Positions 38,610-49,189 of a DNA stretch of 64,000 nucleotides are shown here, piece after piece. Within the stretch, counting starts at the first letter, position 1. Each line of letters opens with the position of its first letter. The stretch covers positions 1-64,000 of the forward strand of contig JALNZI010000005.1 of NCBI GenBank assembly GCA_023229385.1, read 5' to 3'. Both the position numbers and the translations under genes were made by a program. This DNA comes from Candidatus Omnitrophota bacterium. Its GTDB lineage: Bacteria; Omnitrophota; Gorgyraeia; Gygaellales; Profunditerraquicolaceae. The notes under the pieces are model-generated. The model saw only the letters and a program-made list of their open reading frames with translations. It was not told the origin of the DNA and searched no databases.

Positions 38610-38620
38610 CAATATAAAAA

Positions 38621-40681
38621 ATGAATGGAATACTTCAATCATATAATGGTTTAATTAGATTTTATGATGGGACTGTCATAGCTATAGAGGACCAAGAATA
38701 CTCTCCAGATGGTATATATAATTGGGAAAAAACTTTTAATCCCAATACACATATTTCAACTTTAGATGGTGTTACAACTATTCAAGGACATGAATTTAAA
38801 CGTGTTAAACATAGTGGAGATACTTCGTTTCAATTACCTTATAGGATAGTTCCAGATGAACCTGTATTTAGGGTATTGAATTCAATACTTCAATATAAGT
38901 TAGAATCTCAAGCAGATTCAGCATATATTAATTTATTTGATTTGAGTACTTTACAAGGTCAAGATGGGGCACAAGGTTTACAAGGTATTCCTGGTGAAGG
39001 GTGGCATATTGATACAGTAGGATATATTGCTACAAGACCAAATTGTTGTGGTAGTGCCTCGACATCAACTTGTCAATCATGTAATCCTGGTAATAGTACT
39101 AATTATCAATATAGTACATTCATGTCTTTAGGGGATGGGGCATTAATACTTACTTCAACATTAATATCTGCTGGAACAGTTACCGTTAATTCTGTAGCAT
39201 ATACTTATTTTAGTAATGATCTAATTACATGGACAGCTTTAACTGGTGGAATAATTGACTTCCAAGCAAGATACTTGGCAACTAATAGTACTGGTGCAGT
39301 ATATGTAGATATGAGAACTCAGAATTATTATAGTTCAAGGGGAGTAGTTTATGTATGTGCAGATGGTCAATGGGTTGTATTAACTAATGTTGCAACACCA
39401 TCTTATATGGTAGGTGAAACTTCTGGTAGTACAAACATAGGTTATTTCGATAACTTTGTAGATTTAGGAGATTTCGATACTATTTTGCAAACTATTACTT
39501 TAGATAGTGGTAAATTAGTTCTTATACAAGGTTCCATAGATAATACAGCATTTGATACAACTGTATTTGGATATGGTTTAGATTATGCATTAGGTAGTGC
39601 GGTGGAAGTTGCTCCTGGAGATTTCAATGGATTTGGAATTGGAACATATATTGCTGATTCAGATTCAGAAACTAAATTACAAGTACTTATAGACGTATTA
39701 ATTGGTGATGGTGCAAGAATTCAAACTGCTGTAACAGTAGATAATGAAACCAGACATTTAATAGGTATTGATGTTAATGATTTAATTAATAATGATTCAG
39801 GTCTTATTGCAACTGCACAAGTTGATACATTCTATGATTTAAGTGTAAATTTAGGAAATGGATTAATATTAGATGGTGGAACTCCACAAGCTATTACAAT
39901 TGATACAGATGCACTAAGTTTAATTGTTGATGCTACAAGTCTAAGAGTTAAACCTTATGCTTCTGGAAATGATGGTATAATGAAAACTCATTTAAATCCA
40001 GATATTATTTGGGCTAATCATGGCGTTGGATTCGATCAATTAAATGGTATATATGCAAGAATAGATGGTGCAACAATAGGTTATACCGGTTCAGGTTTAC
40101 TAGAAGTTCCTATTAATGGAATAACTGGTGATAGGCTTAATGATAATGTGGCTGATGAAACTGCTGGAATAGAAATATTAAATGACTTATTGACAATTAA
40201 AGTTGATGGTACTACAATTGATTTTAATGGTTCTGGTGAATTAACTTACATAGGATTAGCTGGACAAGTAGTTTCAAGTATAACTGCTGGTGGAGCAACT
40301 ATGAGAGACAATATTGCTATCACATTTGGTTCAACTACAGGAAGTATAGATATTACCCCTGTTGGAACAGTGAATGCTGGTACAGATACTTTAGCAGTTA
40401 ATATAGTTGTAGATGAAGCATGGTTAGCAGGATATTTATTGGCTAATCCAAGTGTATCTTCAGCAACATGGGGAACTATTACTGGAACTATAACTGCTCA
40501 AACTGATTTAGTGAGTTATATTACAGGTAGATTAACTAATTATACAATCTTAAATACTTGGTATGACGATATTCAAATTAATTCTACACATGGACTTATA
40601 TTAAGATCTGTTGGTGGAAATACATTTAAAGTAATTGTAGATGACCAAGGTAATTTAGATACTCAAGTAGTAACATTATAA
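38621..40681 (+). CDS. Large tail-fibre protein with short collagen-like segment
   Basis: 686 aa. The N-terminal 110 residues are probably the virion attachment domain. A short Gly-X-Y-like stretch (GQDGAQGLQGIPGEG) near residue 112 is typical of trimeric phage fibres. The rest is Asn/Thr/Gly-rich beta repeat sequence, with a Cys cluster (CCGSASTSTCQSC) near residue 146. Function as a trimeric adsorption fibre is inferred. Confidence 0.78.
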   Translation: MNGILQSYNGLIRFYDGTVIAIEDQEYSPDGIYNWEKTFNPNTHISTLDGVTTIQGHEFKRVKHSGDTSFQLPYRIVPDEPVFRVLNSILQYKLESQADSAYINLFDLSTLQGQDGAQGLQGIPGEGWHIDTVGYIATRPNCCGSASTSTCQSCNPGNSTNYQYSTFMSLGDGALILTSTLISAGTVTVNSVAYTYFSNDLITWTALTGGIIDFQARYLATNSTGAVYVDMRTQNYYSSRGVVYVCADGQWVVLTNVATPSYMVGETSGSTNIGYFDNFVDLGDFDTILQTITLDSGKLVLIQGSIDNTAFDTTVFGYGLDYALGSAVEVAPGDFNGFGIGTYIADSDSETKLQVLIDVLIGDGARIQTAVTVDNETRHLIGIDVNDLINNDSGLIATAQVDTFYDLSVNLGNGLILDGGTPQAITIDTDALSLIVDATSLRVKPYASGNDGIMKTHLNPDIIWANHGVGFDQLNGIYARIDGATIGYTGSGLLEVPINGITGDRLNDNVADETAGIEILNDLLTIKVDGTTIDFNGSGELTYIGLAGQVVSSITAGGATMRDNIAITFGSTTGSIDITPVGTVNAGTDTLAVNIVVDEAWLAGYLLANPSVSSATWGTITGTITAQTDLVSYITGRLTNYTILNTWYDDIQINSTHGLILRSVGGNTFKVIVDDQGNLDTQVVTL

Positions 40682-40683
40682 AA

Positions 40684-41016
40684 ATGGAAATATTAATTAA
40701 AAAAGGTAGTGCCGGAGATAAAACCACTACCTCTATAAAAGAAATAGGTGAACTTTTAGATTTAACTTCTATTAAAACACAATTACAATATTTAAAATCT
40801 GTAATAGAAGAAACTAAGAGATTACCAAAATTAGAGAAAGATACACTTCTTCCTATATTAAAAGATGAATTTATAAATAAAGGAGAGTTAATAAACTTAA
40901 CATTTCCAGCATCAATAGAGAAAGATGAAAAAATTAAAATTGGAAGTGTTTATTATAATTCAGTAAAAGATACGATTAGAATAAAGAAAAAGAGTGGTTG
41001 GACTAATCTAATTTAA
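40684..41016 (+). CDS. Small tail-associated protein, 110 aa
   Basis: Lys-rich protein with a helical centre (LTSIKTQLQYLKSVIEETKR) and a beta C-terminus. It sits between two large fibre genes, one base after the first, so it may be a chaperone or connector for the fibre. No family recognised. Confidence 0.6.
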   Translation: MEILIKKGSAGDKTTTSIKEIGELLDLTSIKTQLQYLKSVIEETKRLPKLEKDTLLPILKDEFINKGELINLTFPASIEKDEKIKIGSVYYNSVKDTIRIKKKSGWTNLI

Positions 41017-41019
41017 AAT

Positions 41020-42909
41020 ATGACTACTACGTCTTCACAATATAGAGACAACTACCCAAACAATATAGAGGCTCCCCAAAGAGTTTATGTTCAGTACTCT
41101 CAAGATATTAGTTTTGATTATAGTACTGGTAAATATCCTCTTGGAGAAACTTTTGAAGGTTTCATATGGGAAAATGTCTATATTCCAGTTCAGCATACTT
41201 TAGGTGATTTAACTCTAGGTAGACATACCTGGATGAGGTGGCGAATTGGGGAAAAAGAATCTTGGACTCTTCCAATGAGATTGACAGATTCAATATTAAA
41301 TATTGAAACTACAACTATTGAGTATGAGACTAACCCAAATCAAATAAAATTTAAATTTAAATATACTCTTAATACAGGACAAGTTGTTTATTCTGAGTAT
41401 ATGTATATTCCCATGCCTGAAGATGGTAGAGGAATTCTCAATTCGCAAATCACGAATAACAACTTAATTCTTACTTATACTGATAATACAACTCAAAATG
41501 TTGGGAGGGTAGTCGGGTTTGATGGAACAGGAGTTCCAATAGGTACAACTGATTATAATATTTTAATAAGCTTAAATGATGAACCTCAATGGATCACATT
41601 AATTTCACAATTAAATAACAATTTAACTGGGGCATTACCAATTATTTATAATAATGGAAACTACTCTCATTCTAATGTTGATGGATATAGACATATTCCA
41701 ATTGGAGGTAATCTTAATGATTCATTAACAACAAATGGGTTAGGAAATTATACTTGGCAAAGTATGATTCCTTATACAGCTATAAATGATTTAGCTGGAT
41801 CTGGAGATACAACTTTATTATGGAGTGCTGATAAATTAACTAATGTTTTTAATACATTAAGTACTTTTGGTATTAAATATTCACTTAGTTTATATTCTGA
41901 ATTAGCATTAATAACTGATCCAGATGAAGGTGATTTAGCAGTTATAACTGCTGATCCATTATATCCGAATAGACCAGTATTCAAATATATATCTAGTAAT
42001 TGGGTAAGTTTCTTTGATTTAGATGCTGCACATAATCATAACGATTTATATTATACCAAAACAGAACTAAGTACATCTGGTGGAGGAGTTCAAATTGATT
42101 GGGGCAATATTATAAATGTTCCATCATCATTAGGGGGATGGTTCATAACAGATGGTACAAGTACTACTGAAGTATCTGGTGGGGAAACATTAACTATATC
42201 TGCTGGTGCAGGCATATTGGCAACATTAACTGGTAATACATTAGCTTTAATTGCTTCTTATATAGAAGGACAAGGCATTACTATTTCTGGAAATACAATT
42301 AGTCATTATAACACATCTAATATAACCAATACAGCTAATACTCTTGGACAGGTAATTCAAAACTTAGCATTCGATGAATTCGGTCATGCCATAACTAAAA
42401 GTTCAATTAATTTAGATACCAGATATTCATTATTAACACACTCACATTCCACATTGACTAGAGGAACTGGTTTAACTGGAAGTAATTATAATGGATCTTC
42501 TGGAACAACTTGGAATGTTTCTTTTGCTGGAACAGGATCTGCCAATACTGTAGCCAGAAGTGATCATAATCATGATGGTGGAAGTTCTGCTATCCTAAGC
42601 TATTGGGGAAGTTCTGGGCATATTTATGCTGATTGGTACACAGATTCTTACATGAATCAAGTTAATCTTAATAATGGTTCAGTTATGTTGTGGGGATATT
42701 TACGTAAAAATGGAGCAAATAGTAATGAAGTAAATATTAATTCTACCAATCCACTTCCCCCAAATGCACTTGTTTCGATAAGACTAATTAATTCTTTAGG
42801 TTTGACAAATATATTTAAATTATATCCAAACGGTATGATGAGTATGACAGGCCCTTTTTATGGAGGAGAGATGTTTGAATTTAGTATTACTTATTATCTT
42901 TATCAGTAA
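41020..42909 (+). CDS. Tail-fibre protein, paralogue of the next gene
   Basis: 629 aa. The first 130 residues (YRDNYPNNIEAPQRVYVQYS, then WENVYIPVQHTLGDLTLGRH, WMRWRIGEKESW) are clearly homologous to those of the next gene, so both use the same attachment site. The rest is beta-rich fibre sequence ending in a compact C-terminal domain (GHIYADWYTDSYMNQVNL). Probably one of two alternative or paired receptor-binding fibres. Confidence 0.78.
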   Translation: MTTTSSQYRDNYPNNIEAPQRVYVQYSQDISFDYSTGKYPLGETFEGFIWENVYIPVQHTLGDLTLGRHTWMRWRIGEKESWTLPMRLTDSILNIETTTIEYETNPNQIKFKFKYTLNTGQVVYSEYMYIPMPEDGRGILNSQITNNNLILTYTDNTTQNVGRVVGFDGTGVPIGTTDYNILISLNDEPQWITLISQLNNNLTGALPIIYNNGNYSHSNVDGYRHIPIGGNLNDSLTTNGLGNYTWQSMIPYTAINDLAGSGDTTLLWSADKLTNVFNTLSTFGIKYSLSLYSELALITDPDEGDLAVITADPLYPNRPVFKYISSNWVSFFDLDAAHNHNDLYYTKTELSTSGGGVQIDWGNIINVPSSLGGWFITDGTSTTEVSGGETLTISAGAGILATLTGNTLALIASYIEGQGITISGNTISHYNTSNITNTANTLGQVIQNLAFDEFGHAITKSSINLDTRYSLLTHSHSTLTRGTGLTGSNYNGSSGTTWNVSFAGTGSANTVARSDHNHDGGSSAILSYWGSSGHIYADWYTDSYMNQVNLNNGSVMLWGYLRKNGANSNEVNINSTNPLPPNALVSIRLINSLGLTNIFKLYPNGMMSMTGPFYGGEMFEFSITYYLYQ

Positions 42910-42914
42910 CAATT

Positions 42915-45812
42915 ATGACGATATACAGAGACAATTATCCTTCTAATATAGAAAGCCCACAGAAATTATTTATAGAATATTCTCATGATATTGCATTTGA
43001 TTATTCTACAGGAAGATATCCAGATGGAACAGAATCACAATGGCATTGGGAAAATAATTATATTCCAATTGTTCATCAAATAAATGGTTTACAAGTAGGT
43101 AGACATGAATGGATGCGTATTAAAGTAGGAGAACCTGCATTTTGGACATATCCAATTAGAATGTCTGCTAATATAACTAATATTCAAACTATTGAAAGCG
43201 AAATAGAAGAAGAAACTGGAGAATTTAGTTTCACTATTAAATTAACATTTGAAGATGGTTCTACTAAAGAATCTGATCCAATTACAATTAAAAATGGAGT
43301 AGATGGTGTTGAAATAGTATCTTCTCAAATCAATGAAGATGGATATTTAATTATAACATATTCGGATGGAAGGGTAGAAAATGCTGGAATGGCAAAAGGT
43401 TCAGATTCTACTGGAATACCTTTAACTGGACCAGATGATTCAGTGTTATCTATAAGTGGAAATATTCCAGTTTGGATTATGCCATTACAAGTATTAAATG
43501 CCTCTTTAATAGCTAACACACCTTTAACATATGATATAAATACTGGTGATTTAGAAATAAATCAAGCTGATACAGATACAGATGGATATTTATCTTCTAC
43601 AGATTGGAATACCTTTAATAATAAAATAGACAATACACATCCAGCTAATAGTATCACAAATACTGATATAACTAATTTAGGAAACTTATCTGGTACAAAT
43701 ACAGGAGATGTAAATGTAACATATCAAACATTAGTTAGTTCAGCATCAATATCAATGAATATTGAAAATGGGCTTAATGCTAAATTAAATTTAGCTCATA
43801 ATGCTACTTTAACTTTAACTGGATTGGCGAGTGGTGATGAAGGAAATATAGAAGTTATACAAGGAGCTACAGATTATACATTGGCATTAATTCCAACACC
43901 ATATGTTTTAAATGATGGTGGAAGCACTATTGAATTATTATCTGGGGCAGGTAATGTAACTGTAATATCGTATTCATATGATGGTACAACTTTATTGGTT
44001 ACTTATAATAAATTATCCGAAGAAACAGACCCAGTATTTACAGCATGGTTATTATTAACACCTCCGGCTTATCCTGAGGATATACCTACATCACTATCAG
44101 AATTATCAGAAGATTCTACCCATAGAACTGTTACTGATGCAGAGAAATCGGCATGGAATAGTTATAAAGAAATAATCAACTGCTATATAGTAGGCTCAAC
44201 ACCATTAGCATCTGATTGGCTAAGCTTAACAGTTGGCGGAGCAACATTAACGCCTGCAACTGAAAAGATATACATAATTCTAACAGCTGGGGATTATGCT
44301 AATACTCAGTATCGGTGGGATGGAAGTAGTGCTTATGTAAGTTTTGGAGGTGGTACAACTTTTAATTTAGCTACTGCAATCCATGCAGCCACAGCAGAAA
44401 CAGAAATATTAGATGCAGATGAACTTCCATTCTGGAAAGCAGTTGGAACGGCATTAAGGAAAATTACATGGACAAATATCAAGACCACATTAGGCGCTGG
44501 TTTAGCCTTCTTATCTTCTGCAATTACAATCAAGGGTAGTTCTACGGGGAAAACTGCTTTGGCTAGTGCTAATACTGGTGCAAATGATTATACTGCTACA
44601 TTTCCTGCTAAGAATATCACCGTTGCTGGATTGGATGATATTACAGGTGGTGGATACGATGCAACAATAGGCACAGGTGGTCAATATGCAACAATATTGT
44701 CAGCACAAACAACATTAGGTCGTGATTGTATTTTAAAGGCAGTCGGTAATATTGCAGACCCAGGAGCATTAACTACAATAGGATATAGGGTTATTGTTAA
44801 TTTGAACGGATATAGCATGACCTTTACAAACAATAGGGTGACTGTAACATCTGGCAAGTATCTTGAGTGTTATAATGGGATAATTACCTTAGATGGAAAT
44901 CCCGCAAATATTGTTTTTAGTTGTACAAGTATACAAGATTTGTACATGCATGATTTGACGGTTAATTGTGCTCAAACTGCATCAAATTGCCCATTCATGT
45001 ATAACGGTCGTGTTGAAAGATTACTTGGTATCTGTAGCACTAATCAGACGCAAACATTTTTAGCTTCTAATAATGGATATGGTTTCATAGGATGGGCAAA
45101 AAATATAATATTGAAAGTTACAAACGAATTGGCGGCTATGTGTATAGGTTGCAATGGATACATAGAGGACTTGACAGTTGTATATGGCAACGTTGCACTA
45201 TCTACGAGTGGTGTTATTTGGATGTATTCAGAAGCTACAGAAAGGCCCGCGATAAAAAAATTAACTAATATTTCGGGGGTGGCGTTAACTGTTATGTGTT
45301 ACTATGGAGTATTAGAATTAGCAACAGGAACGAATATTACAATTAAGTTAGCAAATGGGGTTATTGGATTTACGGTAAAAGATTCTATTTTAAAAGCAAT
45401 CACAAAACAGGCGGGTACTTCGGGAACTTTGAAAGTTATTGGTACGTCTGTGGTTGATGCTATTGATTTAACTCAAGCAGATAGAAATATTGCATTAGAT
45501 ATGGATAGCAGAAGTTCTTTAACTTCAAATCTTTCTATTAATAGTTTGTGTAATATAGAAGGTAGTATTGGAGGTTCTTTGGTTATTACAGGTAATTCCA
45601 ATCAAATAAAACCTGGGACAAGAATTGTTGGAATAACAAACATATTAGGAAATTATAATAATGTTCAGGCAGCATTCTTGGAATCAGTAATTACATTACT
45701 TGCAACTGGTGCTGGTTCGGCGTATAACGATATTAGTCATTGCTACTTAAATGCCAGCTATGTTGACAACAATAGTCCGTCTACAAATACATTTACAAAC
45801 AACAGACCCTGA
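42915..45812 (+). CDS. Tail spike with beta-helix domain
   Basis: 965 aa. The N-terminal domain is shared with the previous gene. Residues about 268-362 repeat the beta module of the 36865-37314 protein. From about residue 575 the protein looks like a right-handed parallel beta-helix (TIGTGGQYATILSAQTTLGR, then short imperfect rungs), the fold of many polysaccharide-degrading tail spikes. Base composition shifts to higher G and C after about 44.1 kb, suggesting that the distal part was acquired recently. The gene end overlaps the next start by one base. Confidence 0.78.
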   Translation: MTIYRDNYPSNIESPQKLFIEYSHDIAFDYSTGRYPDGTESQWHWENNYIPIVHQINGLQVGRHEWMRIKVGEPAFWTYPIRMSANITNIQTIESEIEEETGEFSFTIKLTFEDGSTKESDPITIKNGVDGVEIVSSQINEDGYLIITYSDGRVENAGMAKGSDSTGIPLTGPDDSVLSISGNIPVWIMPLQVLNASLIANTPLTYDINTGDLEINQADTDTDGYLSSTDWNTFNNKIDNTHPANSITNTDITNLGNLSGTNTGDVNVTYQTLVSSASISMNIENGLNAKLNLAHNATLTLTGLASGDEGNIEVIQGATDYTLALIPTPYVLNDGGSTIELLSGAGNVTVISYSYDGTTLLVTYNKLSEETDPVFTAWLLLTPPAYPEDIPTSLSELSEDSTHRTVTDAEKSAWNSYKEIINCYIVGSTPLASDWLSLTVGGATLTPATEKIYIILTAGDYANTQYRWDGSSAYVSFGGGTTFNLATAIHAATAETEILDADELPFWKAVGTALRKITWTNIKTTLGAGLAFLSSAITIKGSSTGKTALASANTGANDYTATFPAKNITVAGLDDITGGGYDATIGTGGQYATILSAQTTLGRDCILKAVGNIADPGALTTIGYRVIVNLNGYSMTFTNNRVTVTSGKYLECYNGIITLDGNPANIVFSCTSIQDLYMHDLTVNCAQTASNCPFMYNGRVERLLGICSTNQTQTFLASNNGYGFIGWAKNIILKVTNELAAMCIGCNGYIEDLTVVYGNVALSTSGVIWMYSEATERPAIKKLTNISGVALTVMCYYGVLELATGTNITIKLANGVIGFTVKDSILKAITKQAGTSGTLKVIGTSVVDAIDLTQADRNIALDMDSRSSLTSNLSINSLCNIEGSIGGSLVITGNSNQIKPGTRIVGITNILGNYNNVQAAFLESVITLLATGAGSAYNDISHCYLNASYVDNNSPSTNTFTNNRP

Positions 45813-47155
45813 TGGAATTATATAAATATAGTTGGTATAGAGGTAGTGTTGATATTGCAGACAAAAGGTTTATGGGCGTGGTGTGGAATCACCAACTTAA
45901 TTCGTGGACAATACTTGCAAATACCTATAATTTTCCAGGTCAAGGGGCAATTTCACCGTGGTTATATTTAACGACTGATTTTGAAAATTTCACAGATTAT
46001 CAAGCAACACCATTCTATTGGGATGGCAATAGTTACTGTTCCCCTGTTCATTTAATTTTTGATGCAGATATTTCAAAATGGATTCTTGTATATTTTGGAC
46101 CTCATGGAAGTGGCGGAGAATCGATAGCAATTGCAATTGGTGATGATATTGATAGTCTGGCTAATGTACATACTGATTATGTACTTAAGCCTAATGTTTC
46201 ACCTGCACCGACAGGTTCTATATCCCTATTCCCTGGCGGATTTATGAAGGTAGGTTCAACATACTGGATGGTTGTAGACATTTCTTATACTTCAACTACA
46301 CGTGTGTATGAAAAGAGATTATATAGCTCTACTAACCTAATTAATTGGACATTTGATAGTATATTCATCCCACCTATTACTTTGGATTGGGATGATTCTA
46401 GCAGGTATAATGGTAACTGGATATATGCAGATGGATTATATTATTATTTTTATGGTGGAAATCGTGGGGGCTACTCCCTAGATAGAAAGATAGGCTATGC
46501 AATGTGTGCAACAATTAACGGCACCTATAAGAAAATGGGAATGATTTTAGATCCTCCTTTGGAGGCAAAAAACCCTGTAATATTTTACAATCCTTTTACT
46601 GAAAAACATGAATTATTTTTCAACGAAATAACCGAGTTTCAGGGGCAATGGAACTCCAGAAAAGCACTAACTTATACAAATATGGGACAAGACAAAGAAA
46701 TCAATAATAAACAGCAAACACTAGGTTTGTACAACTATCAAAGTTCAACGCCTGGGGATGCTGTAGGTGATACAAGAAAAGGTACTATTAACGGATGGTT
46801 TCAGGAAGAAACTTGTACAAACGCACATGCCACAAAGGGGGATGGAACGTGGGTTGTGACTGAAGCAAAGAAGACAATATCATTGATTGATTCAAACGTG
46901 TTAGAGGGCGCGGGAAGTTATGTTGACTTGCCCGCCGGAAAATCAGGAATCGGGCAGATTCAATTAGGAACTGAAAGAACTTGGTTTGATTTCACCGTTG
47001 ACGGCGTTGTAACATTGATTAACAATTCTGCAAATGTTTCAACCAGTTCTGAAGATGCAAAGCTTATAGTTAGGGATGCTGGCACAAACGTAAGGATAGT
47101 AAACGAACTTGGTTCTACGTTAATTGCAACAATTATAATTAATTATACATTGTGA
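45812..47155 (+). CDS. Five-bladed beta-propeller glycosidase-like protein
   Basis: 447 aa. The first 290 residues show the repeated strands of a GH43/GH32-type five-bladed propeller (RFMGVVWNHQLNSWTIL, KWILVYFGPHGSGGESIAIA, FMKVGSTYWMVVDISY, IYADGLYYYFYGG, and NPVIFYNPFTEKHELFFNEI). The last 140 residues are a beta domain like those at ends of tail proteins. It probably binds or hydrolyses a host capsular polysaccharide. The DNA is richer in G and C, with different codon choice from the phage core, consistent with transfer from another phage or bacterium. Confidence 0.75.
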   Translation: MELYKYSWYRGSVDIADKRFMGVVWNHQLNSWTILANTYNFPGQGAISPWLYLTTDFENFTDYQATPFYWDGNSYCSPVHLIFDADISKWILVYFGPHGSGGESIAIAIGDDIDSLANVHTDYVLKPNVSPAPTGSISLFPGGFMKVGSTYWMVVDISYTSTTRVYEKRLYSSTNLINWTFDSIFIPPITLDWDDSSRYNGNWIYADGLYYYFYGGNRGGYSLDRKIGYAMCATINGTYKKMGMILDPPLEAKNPVIFYNPFTEKHELFFNEITEFQGQWNSRKALTYTNMGQDKEINNKQQTLGLYNYQSSTPGDAVGDTRKGTINGWFQEETCTNAHATKGDGTWVVTEAKKTISLIDSNVLEGAGSYVDLPAGKSGIGQIQLGTERTWFDFTVDGVVTLINNSANVSTSSEDAKLIVRDAGTNVRIVNELGSTLIATIIINYTL

Positions 47156-47352
47156 GACAAAAGACATGGAATATAAGAGGTATGTGGGATTTAGTTGTTA
47201 CGTTTAAGGATAATGCAGATTTGGGGGGTGGAATGGGGCAAATTGCAACATCTGACTTTGACGGTAGTATACACTTATCATCGGGGGGCTATACTAAAGT
47301 AAATAATTTAATCTATGAAAGAATGATAACAAGTCTTTTTAAAGAAGAATAA
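47152..47352 (+). CDS. Small tail-associated protein, 66 aa
   Basis: Starts with GTG at 47152 overlapping the previous stop; an ATG 10 codons later is an alternative. Gly-rich, beta-type (GGGMGQIATSDFDGSIHLSS). It shares the atypical composition of the preceding gene and probably arrived with it. Confidence 0.5.
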   Translation: MRQKTWNIRGMWDLVVTFKDNADLGGGMGQIATSDFDGSIHLSSGGYTKVNNLIYERMITSLFKEE

Positions 47353-47450
47353 TTTAAACTTAAATACTAAAAAAATGAAACAGTATAATCCTAACATTAA
47401 TAACCTTCATTGGAGGAATAATACATAAAAAGCAAATTAAAATATAACAA

Positions 47451-48119
47451 ATGGAATTAAGTTATTATATATCAGAAATAAGGCAATCCTTACCAAAAGA
47501 TTGGCCAGACATATCTGCTAGAATGATTATCAGATTAATAAATGAGTTTAGAACTGTTTATATTAAAAATCATTATAATCAGAATAGAAGTTTTGATAGA
47601 GGGCTGATGCAAACTATTAATATTGCAGTTGGACCTGTATCTCAATCAACTATTTCATATATAAATAGTTCTAATAGGATATTAAAGTCTTATCAACCTA
47701 TTCCCAGATTAATTAAAATTTCTCATAGAGATTTAATTACCAATATTAGGAATGCAAATATATTGTCAGAGGAGTACAATTATGTGACCAAGGACGAAGC
47801 AATTTATGCTGGAAGTGGTAAAGTTAATACTAAAGATATATTCGTGTTTATAGACCATGAAACAGATGATTATTTATATATTAAATTAAAGAAAGAGAAT
47901 CCCAAATTAGCATTGTTAACTCATATTAGTATTCAGGGTATATTTGAGAATCCTTTAGATTGTAAGACATTACAATTTGGAGATGAATATGTTGATGATT
48001 TTGATTACGAGTATCCTATGACAGATACTATTTGGGGATATATTAAATCAAGTATTTTACAAGATGGATTAAGAGTTATTCAAAGTAATGAATTAGATGA
48101 TAAAGAAAAAAAGGTCTAA
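47451..48119 (+). CDS. Tail/connector structural protein, 222 aa
   Basis: In crAss-like phages a conserved connector or tail-hub protein of this size precedes the IHF-like protein. Here the N-terminus is helical (ISEIRQSLPKDWPDISARMI) and the rest mixed. Return to the AT-rich phage composition marks the end of the variable block. The end overlaps the next gene by 23 bases. Confidence 0.68.
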   Translation: MELSYYISEIRQSLPKDWPDISARMIIRLINEFRTVYIKNHYNQNRSFDRGLMQTINIAVGPVSQSTISYINSSNRILKSYQPIPRLIKISHRDLITNIRNANILSEEYNYVTKDEAIYAGSGKVNTKDIFVFIDHETDDYLYIKLKKENPKLALLTHISIQGIFENPLDCKTLQFGDEYVDDFDYEYPMTDTIWGYIKSSILQDGLRVIQSNELDDKEKKV

Positions 48120-48594
48120 GTATAAACATGATTATGGATTAGAACATGTTTACAAGTTTTATAAATTGAGATATGAGAATATCATAGATTATAAAAAGTT
48201 TACAACTATTATTAATGCGTTTAACAATAAGGTAATTCAAAAGTTATATGAAGGAGAATATATAAGTTTACCTTATTCATTGGGAGATTTATTTATTTAC
48301 AAATTTAAACCAAGGTTAAAGTTTGATGAGAATGGTGAAGTTATTCCTAAACGAGGTGTTATTGATTATAAAGCAACTAAAGAATTATGGAAAGAATATC
48401 CAGAATTAGCTCATATTAAAAGAGTTTGTTATGATAACTTTCATACTGATAAATATAAGTTCAGTATAAGATGGAAAAGATACCATACTGTAAGGGTACA
48501 TAAATTATATAATTTTATTCCTGCCAGAGCATTCAAAAGGAATTTGGCAGTATATTTAAGAGAACATCCAAATCAAAATTATTATGATAGGTAA
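48097..48594 (+). CDS. IHF/HU-like virion protein
   Basis: 165 aa. The segment KFTTIINAFNNKVIQKLYEG followed by EYISLPYSLGDLFIYKFKP resembles the first part of IHF/HU proteins (helix, then GxxVxLxGxGxF strand). An IHF-subunit-like gene in this position is a known feature of crAss-like phage tail modules, where it acts as a structural ring component rather than a free DNA-bending protein. Strongly basic overall. Overlaps both neighbours. Confidence 0.72.
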   Translation: MIKKKRSKYKHDYGLEHVYKFYKLRYENIIDYKKFTTIINAFNNKVIQKLYEGEYISLPYSLGDLFIYKFKPRLKFDENGEVIPKRGVIDYKATKELWKEYPELAHIKRVCYDNFHTDKYKFSIRWKRYHTVRVHKLYNFIPARAFKRNLAVYLREHPNQNYYDR

Positions 48595-49189
48595 TTATAT
48601 CACAATAGATAGAATAATTGAAAAGATAAATAGGTTCAAAATTCCTGGTGGATATTGGAATATTGAGGAATTAAAGGAATGGACTTACGATGCTTTAAGT
48701 GCAATTAATGATAAAACTGCTCGTGTAAGAGCAAGTCAATTAGTTGAAATTGTAGATAATAAAGCAATGGTTCCCGCTGATGTAGAAGCTATTGATACTG
48801 TCATTAACTCTTCTGGTAAACCTATTCAGGAAGTATTACCTCATAGAGATTTGGATGAAGGAACTTACTTAATAAGTAATGGATTTATCTATACTAATTT
48901 TGATTCTGGTAAAGATAATATAACAATTAATTATTTTACTGTTCCATTAGATGAAAATGGTAATCCTTTAATTCCAGATAATAGATTATATATATCTGCA
49001 ATAGAAGCTTTTTTACAATACATGATAAGTAAAAGAGCTTTCATGCAAGGTAAGATTTTAGCACAACAATTACAAATGGTTGAGCAAGAGTGGTTATTTT
49101 ATTTACCTGCTGCCATTAATTCACAGAAGATGGATATCATGAAAGATCCAAATAGATTTGGTAGAATGCATAATAAATTTATACACTAA
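48584..49189 (+). CDS. Tail accessory/ring protein (P22 gp4-like)
   Basis: 201 aa. Its place after the IHF-like gene matches that of the crAss-like tail-tubular or ring protein related to P22 gp4. The C-terminal helices (AIEAFLQYMISKRAFMQGKI) and the N-terminal helix (RIIEKINRFKIPGGYWNIEE) agree with such adaptor folds. The stop shares a base with the next ATG (TAATG). Confidence 0.68.
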   Translation: MIGNYITIDRIIEKINRFKIPGGYWNIEELKEWTYDALSAINDKTARVRASQLVEIVDNKAMVPADVEAIDTVINSSGKPIQEVLPHRDLDEGTYLISNGFIYTNFDSGKDNITINYFTVPLDENGNPLIPDNRLYISAIEAFLQYMISKRAFMQGKILAQQLQMVEQEWLFYLPAAINSQKMDIMKDPNRFGRMHNKFIH

